Shown piece by piece: positions 11,755-21,500 of a stretch of 64,000 nt of DNA. A program made the translations under genes and the position numbers. Origin of the DNA: Plasmodium brasilianum (Eukaryota > Apicomplexa > Aconoidasida > Haemosporida > Plasmodiidae); NCBI RefSeq assembly GCF_023973825.1, contig NC_090126.1, positions 1,287,001 through 1,351,000 on the forward strand, read 5' to 3'. How positions within the stretch are numbered: position 1 is the stretch's first letter; each line of letters begins with the position of its first letter. The notes below the pieces were generated by a model, which saw only the letters and a program-made list of their open reading frames with translations, ran no database searches and was not told the DNA's origin.

Positions 11755-11912
11755 TTTTTTATTTTATTTTTTCTTTATTTTTTCTTTTACTTTTTCTTTA
11801 TTTTTTCTTTTACTTTTACTTTTTCTTTATTTTTTCTTTTATTTTTTCTTTATTTTTTCTTTTATTTTTTCTTTTACTTTTTCTTTTACTTTTACTTTTT
11901 TTTTTTTTTTTA
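11755..11912. repeat. Polypyrimidine tract of TTTTTCTTTTA-type units
   Basis: A nearly pure T/C run on the plus strand made of irregular TTTTTCTTTTAC and TTTTTCTTTATT units. The complementary strand is purine-only over long stretches. Confidence 0.75.
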
Positions 11913-12067
11913 AATTTCACCTGGCTTTTTTGCGAATAAATTTATATCGTTCACTCATTTCCAATTTTTTTTACAACACACGAAGTAAATGAAAATGTAT
12001 TTTGAAAAAAAAAAAAGAAAAAAAGTAATAAATAAAAGAATAGAAAAGAAGAAATGAATAAATGAAA

Positions 12068-12160
12068 AATTGAAAAAATGAAGAAGTGAAGAAGTGAAGA
12101 AGTGAAGAAGTAAAGGAGCGAAGAAGTGAAGAAGTAAAGGAGCGAAGAAACGAAGAAATA
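12068..12160. repeat. GAAGTGAAGAA-type tandem array
   Basis: Purine-rich 9-15 bp units of AAGAAGTGAAG with variant AAAGGAGCG copies, directly adjacent to the 22-bp array. Confidence 0.75.
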
Positions 12161-12312
12161 AGTATATGTGCAAACGAACAAATAAGTATGTGCAAACGAA
12201 CAAATAAGTATGTGCAAACGAACAAATAAGTATGTGCAAACGAACAAATAAGTATGTGCAAACGAACAAATAAGTATGTGCAAACGAACAAATAAGTATG
12301 TGCAAACGAACG
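12161..12312. repeat. 22-bp minisatellite
   Basis: About six near-identical copies of CAAATAAGTATGTGCAAACGAA plus a variant first copy with an extra TA. The overlapping reverse-strand frames of Leu-Phe-Val-Arg-Leu-His are repeat translations. Confidence 0.88.
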
Positions 12313-12774
12313 AGCTAATATACTAATGAACAAAAAAAAAAAAAAATAAGCGAATAAGCCATTGAACGTATAAAATAATATATGTACCAGTTCTTTTACT
12401 ACATAAAATTTAAATCCTAAAGAAAGTTCTTTTTTTTTTCTTTTTTTAAAATGCATAGACCCCGATATATAGAAAAATATAATTAAAAACTTTATATATA
12501 CGGAGGAGGTGTGTATATGAAAAATTGTGCTAATATTACAGCAAAAACTTCCCATAGGAAAAGAAGGTGAAGTCATGTAATTGCCTTTTTTATATACTAT
12601 GTGCTAAAAGGAAACGACTGTTTTGTGAAAGAAAAATAATGATTTATATGGCAAATCGTGAGACTAAGCTAAAATAAAAAATGATTAAAAAAAAAAAAAA
12701 AAAAAAAACAATTCAGCCAACCAATAAATAAAAAAAATAAATAAATAAAGGAACATAAAATAACATAAACATAA

Positions 12775-13060
12775 AAATTAGATAAAATAAGGTAAAATAA
12801 GATGAAATAGGATGATATAAGAGATGAAATAAGATAGAATAAGATAGAATAAGATAAAATAAGATAGAATAAGATAGAATAAGATAGAATAAGATAAAAT
12901 AATATAAAATAAGATAAAATAAGATAAAATAAGATAGAATAAGATAGAATAAGATAAAATAAGATAAAATAAGATAAAATAAGATAAAATAAGATAGAAT
13001 AAGATAGAATAAGATAAAATAAGATAAAATAAGATAAATTAAGATAGAATAAAATACACT
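12775..13060. repeat. 10-bp purine-rich minisatellite (ATAAGATARA)
   Basis: Roughly 28 tandem copies of ATAAGATAAA or ATAAGATAGA. It ends only about 40 bp upstream of the start codon at 13096, so it lies in the 5' UTR or core promoter of the cytochrome b5-domain gene. Confidence 0.88.
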
Positions 13061-13095
13061 CAACTTCATACACCTTAGAATATATTTGTTTCAAA

Positions 13096-14310
13096 ATGGA
13101 ACAGAATGAAGATTCTGAGGAGGAAAGTGAAGAAGCAGCAGCAGGAACGACAACAGACGTACAATGTGTAAGGGGTGAAGCAATCATGGATACGTGTGCG
13201 CAGGGAAAAGAAAATGATGGAAGTTTATTAGGAAAATTAAATTGCATAAACATAGAAAAAGACCATGTAATAGATATAGAAAGTAAAATAAAAAAAATAT
13301 TGGAAAATTGTGAAAATTGTAAAAAATATAAAAAATATCAAAATTATGAAAATTCTGGAAAAGCTGAAGAACGAGGGGGAAAGGCAGAAAAGACGGAAAA
13401 CATATTCGAAAAGGAAAATAGTAACAACTTATGTACATACGAAGGCATAAGTAAAAATGATTTTTCACTCCCCATTTTTTTCCCTTCAAGTAAAGATGAT
13501 AATAACAAAAACTGTAATGCATGTAACTATTGTGAGGATGTATGTTTTTCTATGATATGTAAAAAGTGCAAAATAAAAAGAAAAAGTTTATACAGAAAGT
13601 ATAAAAAATATAAAAAACACAATTTAAGAATTTGTCAAAATGAAATGAAATTAGCTATGCAATTGAAAAAAAAGGCTCGTGAAATCTTACTGTCCATTCG
13701 TCATCAGAAAATGGAAGAACAAATGAGCAAAGGGGATGGGGGAGAAGGTAAAGAAAGAGTTGATAAGACATTAACAAAAGGTAGTAAAAAAACATATCAC
13801 TCAACTCCCCAAGGTAATGATAAAAATTACAAGCATTTAATTTTAAGCACAGAAGAAGAAAACACAAATAATAATATCAACACTAAGGACGATAAATATA
13901 ATGCACTAAATGCTCTTATCAGTAGAAGTAAGAGTACAACAAATTCGGAAGGTGAAAATGAAAAAAATTTTTTTACATATTATAACTACATAAAATATAA
14001 AGAATATTTTACAGAATGTGAAATAAAAAGGCATTGTCAAGTAAATGATTGTTGGGTTGTTGCAAATCAAAACGTTTATGACGTAACAACAATTCTAAAT
14101 CATCACCCAGGTGGTAATAATTGTATTTTAAATAAAGCAGGTCGTGATGTTTCAGTTGATTATTTCTATCATTCAAAATATGCTCAAAAGAAATTTTGGG
14201 AACCATTAAAAATAGGAAAAGTTATAACATGTACAAAAGAAATTGCTGAGGAAAAAAAAAAAAAAAAAAGCCTCAATTCTGTCATAAAAAATAAGTGTTC
14301 CTTGATGTAG
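13096..14310 (+). CDS. Cytochrome b5-like heme-binding domain protein
   Basis: Single-exon protein of 404 residues. The C-terminal segment (about 300-380) is a cytochrome b5 domain: CQVNDCWVVANQNVYDVT, then the heme-ligand motif HHPGG (about 335-339), then GRDVSVDYFYHSKYA with the second axial histidine (about 358), and a closing IGKV strand. The N-terminal 300 residues are acidic, then Lys-rich. Around residues 138-158 there is a cysteine cluster (CNACNYC, then CKKC) that could bind a metal. No transmembrane tail is evident after the domain, unlike tail-anchored cytochrome b5, so it is probably soluble. Electron-transfer partners cannot be named. The ATG at 13096 directly follows the purine-rich repeat and is the first in frame. 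Confidence 0.88.
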   Translation: MEQNEDSEEESEEAAAGTTTDVQCVRGEAIMDTCAQGKENDGSLLGKLNCINIEKDHVIDIESKIKKILENCENCKKYKKYQNYENSGKAEERGGKAEKTENIFEKENSNNLCTYEGISKNDFSLPIFFPSSKDDNNKNCNACNYCEDVCFSMICKKCKIKRKSLYRKYKKYKKHNLRICQNEMKLAMQLKKKAREILLSIRHQKMEEQMSKGDGGEGKERVDKTLTKGSKKTYHSTPQGNDKNYKHLILSTEEENTNNNINTKDDKYNALNALISRSKSTTNSEGENEKNFFTYYNYIKYKEYFTECEIKRHCQVNDCWVVANQNVYDVTTILNHHPGGNNCILNKAGRDVSVDYFYHSKYAQKKFWEPLKIGKVITCTKEIAEEKKKKKSLNSVIKNKCSLM

Positions 14311-14676
14311 TTTTTTCTTTCAAACACATTTCAACACATATCTCTGTTGTTATACATTTATATAGGTAATTAATTGGACGTACGTAAATCGTATGATTTT
14401 TTTTTTTTTTTTTTTTTCGTTTTTTTTTCAAATTGTATTTTGCGCACTCTTCGTATATTTTGTGTTCTTAGCGCATACTTTGTATTTTTTGCATATTTGG
14501 TAATCTCGTCAATTTTTTTAATTTTTTTTTTTTTTATGACGTTAAGCTAATAGGCGCTTTATTTGTAATTATGGCAAAATAAAACTCCTCCGAGTTAACG
14601 GCAGAGCTGTAACGATATAACTCCTGTATATGTAGTGGATTGGGCATTACTGCTCATATTTGGGCACGTTTATGTG

Positions 14677-14708
<32 letters not shown>

Positions 14709-15120
14709 TATATATATATATATACATATATTTATTTATTTATTTACACACGTGTGCAATTCCCCGTTCATCTCTTATCCAAACTGCATTACATGATTGC
14801 GTTCCTTTTTATGATGTATTTTCTAAGTAATGCATTATTACCTAGTTTATACAAATAAAAATAGAAAATTTTTATTTATTCTATACTTCATGTTTAAAAA
14901 TTTTTGACAGTTTTTATGCTCTGCATTTTACCCCCATTTAGCATCATCCCACTCATGTGTGTATGTTTGAGAGCATAAATATATGTGCACATGTATGTAC
15001 TTACATGATCATACATGCACACACATGCATACATATGTACATACATATATGATGACACTCATTTTTCTGTTTTTATTCCTCAGCTTAAAATAATAAGCCT
15101 TACTTATAACTAACCCAAAA
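14311..15120. other. Convergent 3' spacer
   Basis: Lies between the stop codons of the cytochrome b5-like gene and the RF1 gene. It holds poly-T runs (about 14397-14417, 14521-14535), a TA/CATA microsatellite (about 14680-14740) and TACATACATA units near 15000-15050. No gene is seen. Confidence 0.7.
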
Positions 15121-15747
15121 TTATATATTCAACAAATATTCCAGTCTAGCCCTTTCAAAGTACATTAACTCCAACTTTCTTTTTGTTACATGATCCGTTA
15201 TATACCCTCTGAAAAAGTTGTATGTTCTTATTCTGTTGCTTCTATTGCTTTCTTTTACCTATAACAGACAGTTTGGGGAAAAAAAAAAAAAAATTTGATA
15301 GATGACTCACCAAAATATTTCCCTTAACATTTGTGCATACCAGTTAGCTAAATTGCAAAATAAATACAAAAAAAAAAAAAATTACCAATTTAGATCTTTC
15401 ATTTTGAAGCAAATTTATGCTATCCTTAATTTTCTGTTCTTGTATTTTAAGAATTAATCTTTTCATGGCAATTCTTTTGTTTAACTCTTGGGTCCTACAA
15501 AGAGTAGAAAAAAAAAGTCAAAAATAAAAAGATAAACACTGAAATTGTCATTTTTTTTTTGTCTTTTCAAAAAACTTAGAAAAGTATCTACTTTCTTTTT
15601 ATGACCTTTCCTCTTGGCATTCAGATTGTATCCCGGTAGGCTTATGCAAAATTCGGACACCTGATTCAATCTATGAAAAAAACGGAAAGAAAATTATACG
15701 CAGAAATTACACTTAGGGTATATTTACATTTACTCCGTTATTTGCTT

Positions 15748-15795
<48 letters not shown>

Positions 15796-15988
15796 GTAAG
15801 CTTACCTTGTTGACATTTTGTCCCCCTGGTTTACTCGACCTGAATGTAGTAACTTTCATATCTTTCGAATTAATTTTGTTCTTGCTTTCATTATGTTTGT
15901 GTAAAAAAATTGCAATTGTAGCAGTTGACGAGTGAATTTTAGCCTTTTAAAATAAAAATAATAATTGAAATATAAATGAACATTCGTG

Positions 15989-16023
<35 letters not shown>

Positions 16024-17572
16024 ACTTTTCGTTATTCTTTGCTTGCCTTTGACTCATTTTTCGGTATCCTCTTAACTTGGTGAACTCCTCCTTCATTTTT
16101 GAAAAGATCGAACAGGCTTATATTAATTTCCTTTCCGCATTTATTTATATTTATGTTATCATTTGAACTAACCACTAAAGATTCGCTAATGTCCTAAAAA
16201 GAAGGAATATAATTTAGAACGAGCCACATAAGTGTACAAAAGTTTTTACTTTAAAAACGTTAGTATTGTAAATTATAATGTACTAGATTGAAATATTCCT
16301 TTTTTTTCTTTTTTTTTTTTTTTTTACTTGAACTTTTTTAACTGTGCAGTTGTACTTTTCTGCAAAAGTTTTATATGTCTTACGAGTGGGAAGCAAAATA
16401 AAAGTAAAATAAATTAAAATAAACTTACTAATATGCATGTTAATATAAATACTAATATGCATGCTAATATTCATACTAATATGTATGTTAATATACATAC
16501 TAATATGCATGTTAATATACATACTAATATGCATGTTAATATACATACTAATATGCATGTTAATATACATACTAATATGCATGCTAATATACATACTAAT
16601 ATGCATGTTAATATACATACTAATATGCATGCTAATATTCATACTAATATGCATACACATATACATAAACGGAAACATAACAAACAAAAAAAAGGGCAAA
16701 TAACTTTACGTAGGTTTTACATAGCTCAAATTTAAAAATGATCATAATGCGTACACATATATACATGTATGCATATATATGCATATGTACATGTACGTAT
16801 ACATGCATATATGTGTGTGCACATATACGAATATTTCTTCTTTTCTCATCACTTTTAACAAATCCCTTGACCACGACAAGGCTTCTTCTCCCCCCACTCC
16901 GGGTCGAAACTCAATGCGTATAAGATTCTTGTTCTCAAAAAACTCATTCTCTTCTTTTTTTATAAATAAGTGAAAGACATTCCTTTTAAAAATATCCTTT
17001 TTTTTTTCTGCCGCTCTTTTTATAAAGTCTTTTTTCTTTCGGAAAAAAAAAATAAATAATTAATTAATTAAGGTTATAATATAATGAAATAAATTAAATT
17101 ATGGTAAAATGTGGCAAATTTATGTAACATGAAAGGGAATAATGCAGTAAAACAAAGTTATCATTTTTTGGACTAGCAGAATTATGAATTTTGCATTTCT
17201 CTTTAACGTATGATGACCAGTCCTCTCGATATGCACAAACATACACAAACATACACACACATGCACACATGTACACACATTGTACATACGTAAATATAAG
17301 CAACAATATATTAACGCAAAAGTTCATTTCTTTGATTATATATCAAGTTGTCTACTGCATAGTAAATCTTCCATTCGCAGTTTTTACACATATAAAGCTG
17401 CATTTTAAACAAGTGCTTGTACAAAAAGATTGTTTTTTTTCTTTTTTTTTCGGTAAAATGAGATATATTTATAAGATTTACTAATGTATGGTACTTTATC
17501 TATATAAAAGTTGGATACATAAATAGGAAAACCGCATAATAAAAGGTAACCCACAAAAAGTACCCTGTTCAT
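15121..17572 (-). CDS. Organellar class I peptide chain release factor RF1 (multi-exon)
   Basis: Reassembled by hand on the minus strand. Supported exons, 5' to 3', are about 17034-16853, 16378-16328, 16193-16047, 15943-15806, 15670-15606, 15494-15386 and 15258-15121. The joined product shows every RF1 block: IRIEFRPGVGGEEAL, YKTFAEKYNC, NEGGVHQVKRIPKNES, IHSSTATIAIF, FRSSKPGGQNVNK with the GGQ peptidyl-hydrolase motif (15818-15826), ESGVRILHKPTGI, RTQELNKRIAMKRL, and the RF1-type end NRIRTYNFFRGYITDHV. It releases finished proteins at stop codons on mitochondrial or apicoplast ribosomes. A possible leader begins at 17572 (MNRVLFVGYLLLCG), hydrophobic then basic, but the exons between 17572 and 17034 are not resolved. 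Oddities: the codon-reading tripeptide is PKN, and the intron 15944-16046 has a GC donor. The family assignment is secure, the N-terminus is not. Confidence 0.9.
15749..15794. repeat. Poly-T run of about 45 bases
   Basis: The longest homopolymer in the window. On the gene's strand it is a poly-A tract starting about ten bases after the GTAAGC donor of the RF1 intron 15671-15805. Confidence 0.9.
16425..16660. repeat. 24-bp minisatellite inside an RF1 intron
   Basis: About nine copies of AATATGCATGTTAATATACATACT, with GCTAATATTC variants at the ends. It lies wholly within the intron 16379-16852 of the RF1 gene. The unit has no stop codon in several frames, which gives spurious open frames on both strands. 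Confidence 0.88.
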
Positions 17573-17960
17573 AATTTTAAGAGGAAAAGGGGTACGCTAA
17601 TCTCTTTAAAACTTATTCGTATTCATTTGGTGCTCTCCTCTTTTATTTTTCTATTTTACGATTTTTACAGTTTTTTTATATACTTACTAATTTTTCATTG
17701 TATAATAAATTTTATTTTTATTTTTATTTTGTTTTATGTTTAATTGTGCACTTCAAATTTTTATTCCAGGCTTAATCACTTTTGAGTAGAATGCCGAATA
17801 TTCGAAAATGAAAAAAAGTGTAAAATAAGCAAATACGATATATGATGCGATATTACAAAAAAAAAAAATAAAAAAGGGAGAGCGCATATGTGTATATACG
17901 CAATTGCAGTACGCAAGCGTTATGTATACATACATATGTATGTATATGTATATGTATATG

Positions 17961-17995
<35 letters not shown>

Positions 17996-18541
17996 GCATA
18001 TGTCCGCATGGCGCACCGAGAAAAAAAAAGAGCCCTTGAAAAAATATTTCTACCAAGAGAGTGCGCACAAAAAAAGTTCAATTTTATAATAGGTATAATA
18101 AGATGCCATACGCAAAAGCGCAAATTAGTTAATTATATAATGTTATTAGTGCAGGATGAATTTTATAAATATTCAAACAAGCGCATTTAAACATTCGGGT
18201 ATCACAAAAAAAAAAAAAAATATATTAACATACAAAAATACTGTATAATATAATAAAATACTGTATAATATAATAAAATACTGTATAATATAATAAAATA
18301 CTGTATAATATAATAAAATACTGTATAATATAATAAAATACTGTATAATATAATAAAATACTGTATAATATAATAAAATACTGTATAATATAATAAAATA
18401 CTGTATAATATAATAAAATACCGTATAATATAATAAAATACCGTATAATATAATAAAATACCGTATATTATAATATTTTATTATATTATATAATAAAAAA
18501 AGAGACACTAAAAAAAAAGCTTAATGTACGAATACAAATTG
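17573..18541. other. Spacer between RF1 and the GCN2-like gene
   Basis: Tandem-orientation spacer (both genes on the minus strand). It contains a TA/GTATA microsatellite near 17925-18000 and the 20-bp minisatellite. No gene is supported. Confidence 0.7.
18232..18500. repeat. 20-bp minisatellite with a palindromic end
   Basis: About twelve near-identical copies of ACTGTATAATATAATAAAAT. The last three carry a T-to-C change (ACCGTATAAT). The array ends in a TATAATATTTTATTATATTATATAATAAA segment that can fold on itself. It lies directly downstream of the GCN2-like stop codon. Confidence 0.9.
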
Positions 18542-21500
18542 TCACTTTTTGGCATAAAACTGTTTTATATAATTTATTAAGGAGGATTCATTTTCAAAAT
18601 TCTTTTTGATATTTAATCTTAATATATGAGTACTGTATATAATGTTCATGTGGCCCTCACTAATAACATTTGATGTTATATTCTCCACCGTGTCTTCATA
18701 GTCTTCTATATTTATGGATGTGCTTGAGTTCATCCTTTGGTTTATCTGCACATGGATGTTTATGTTGTTGTACCTCAAGAGGCCTTGCTCAAATTTGAAC
18801 GTTTCAATGACCGGCGTTATTTTGCATTCGCACTGTTGGAAGCGAGATGGGGACAATGAAAAATGTAAAATGTAAAATGTAAAATGAAAAATGAAAAATG
18901 AAAAATGTAAAATGAAAAATGAAAAATGTAAAATGAAAAATGTAAAATGAAAAATGAAAAATGAAAAATGAAAAAACAAATAAATTAACAAGTGAGAGAA
19001 TGAATGAAATAATGAATGAGAGAACATAAAAAAAATTAACAGACTAATGAGACATAAAAATGGGGGAAAATGAAAAAAAAACAAAAACAAAGCAAAACTA
19101 AACAAAACATAGCAAAACTAAACAAAACATAGCAAAACAAAATGCGCAAGTGTCAATGATTCATTATTTTGCGCATTTCACGTACCCGAATGTTCTTCTG
19201 AATCAAGTTGTTGTACAAGGAAAAAGCGTATACCAGCAACTTGTGGGCCTTGGTCGTAATAACAACACTCGGCGAGTGAAAGTCGATGGGCATGTCGGAA
19301 TAATTGTTCCTTCTTACCTCCTGAAAGGAAGGGAAAAATATGTATACTCATATGTGTACGTACATGCGGGGTATGTACATACATATACTTACAGTTATAT
19401 AGGTGAACATCTATGTACACTTGGGTGAATGCACAAATTGCATGAACAAGTCTGGTACATTGAAACACAAAAAAAAAAAAAAAAAAAAAAAAAGCTAGCT
19501 GCACACACACAAATATTCCATCGTTTGATGCTTGGCATTTTGCATATGTAAAAATTTAAAGTGCGCACTTGAAACATAATCTTCGAAATGGAGTCTACAA
19601 AAATCTCAAAGACAAAGTTATAAATGGTTTTGGATGAAATTTGTTCTGGGTTGGAAAAGACATCAGTTGATACACCGCCAAAGGATAATAAATTTTGTTC
19701 ATCTGCTTGAGAATAGATATTAAAGACCAGAGAGAATGCAAATATTTGTTGATATTTGTTCATAAAAAAATCCCAAACAAATAAATGTTTAGCGTTATTA
19801 AAATAATTAAAAAGGTTATTTAAATAAATGATAGTTGATATTATATACTTTATAAATTTTTTATTTTTATGATTTATCATATAGTATATTTTGCAAATAT
19901 TTCTCAGTCTGTCGTTTATATTATCTTTATCTTCGAATATTGCTGAGTAGAGAATTTCTAAAATGTTCTCTTCACAATTAACATCCATAAAATAAAGCAA
20001 TTTTTTTAAACTCTTAAAATTCATATTTTTATCTTGAAATTGGTTATATATATAATACGTTTTTTCATCATTTTCTAGTGCAAATATGTCTTTGATTACA
20101 TATATAAGAAGATCTGTAAGGGACCATTTAATAATTAACTTTTTCAAATAACCTTCAAATTTGTTAAATATATCCAATATATTGTATAAGGTAATTAGCT
20201 GATATATACAAAGAGAAATATTTACTTCTGTATATTCATTATCATTGTTGACATTATTACTATATTTATTATTACATCCATGAATGGTGAAGTATATTTT
20301 CTTTTTATCATCAACTGTCATTACATTATTATATATAATACTATTTTCTCTCTGTATAATTTTCTCTTTATCATTCTTCAAAAAATAATTTTGAAAAAAG
20401 GAAAAAGAGCTTGTTACATTTTTATTATACATATAATGTGGAATTAAATTCACATATGCTTCTGTAAGGCAAAATGGCATATACAATAGTTTATTATTTT
20501 TATCAATAAAAGTAATTCTCTGGTTAAATCTATTTAATATATTACAACGTTTCTCTTCCCCTACTGCGTTTTTCGTTTCTAATAATAAATCCTTATTATT
20601 TAATACATCCTCATTTGACTGTTTTGCTTTTTTTATATTTTTCAAGCTCCTTTTGCTATCTGTAGACAAATTATTGTTAATTGCATTCTCTCGCAAATGT
20701 ACGTTATCGATGATGCCTCTTCCTTCTCTGAGCTCCTCCTTATGACCACCATTTTTCTTTTTTGATAAACCTCTTCCACATTCATCCGTGCCGCTTGTAT
20801 CTCCACTGTCCTTTACTTGCCCATTTGAAGCTACTTCCTGAGGGATTCCCCTCTTGTGCTCGTACCTTCCCTTAAATTTTTTCAATTTAGAAGAGCCCCT
20901 CCTAAATAGGGAATCCAGAGAGTACCTAACACCTTGATCATTTTTTTTTTTTTTTAAAATTACATTTTTTGATAATATTTCATAATTATCATTAAAAATC
21001 ATTTTCCTAATTTTTAATTTTTCATAATTTGAACAATCCATCTTATTATTTTCCTTCCCTGTTTTGTTTCTAAGTACATGCATTTTATTTATAAATTTGA
21101 TGGGCAATTTTTGCAAAACATTATTGTCAGTTGTGTTATCATAATTTAATTTAGTTTTTTCTGTTAATAATTGAAAAACGAGAGGCTGGTTATAAGAAGA
21201 ATATTTCTTCGATAAAACCACATGGAAATATTCAAATATATAACTATTAATAACATCATATTCATATGTACATGTGTTCATATAAAGGTATGTATTACTG
21301 TTTCTGTCAAAAGGTAGAGCCTTCGATATATTATTACTATACAATAAAACATTCAAAATATTTGTGCATTCGATAGAAGAATTAATTTTTAATTTTTGTA
21401 AAAAATTTTTAAATAAATCTCTCTGTATTACTATAGGTATTAACGGACACTTCAGCAAACACTCTGCTGTTATTTTGTGTACTCTCATGGTTTCATCGAT

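Larger units (their letters stand above)
10087..13095. other. Minisatellite-rich intergenic region (divergent promoters)
   Basis: A 3 kb spacer between the diverging TBP-like and cytochrome b5-like genes. It is dominated by repeats listed separately (19-bp array, polypyrimidine tract, GAAGTGAA array, 22-bp array, 10-bp array). The non-repetitive part (about 10500-11700) holds no convincing exon. All long frames here lie over repeats. Confidence 0.75.

Noticed and set aside
11951..12576. Three minus-strand frames rich in Leu-Phe-Val-Arg-His
   Set aside because: Produced by the 22-bp and GAAGTGAA arrays.
12669..13253. 194-residue minus-strand Ile/Leu/Tyr/Phe frame
   Set aside because: Produced by the 10-bp array; overlaps the real start of the cytochrome b5-like gene.
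15040..15100. Possible C/D snoRNA (ATGATGA near 15047)
   Set aside because: No convincing D box (CTGA) or terminal stem at a suitable distance.
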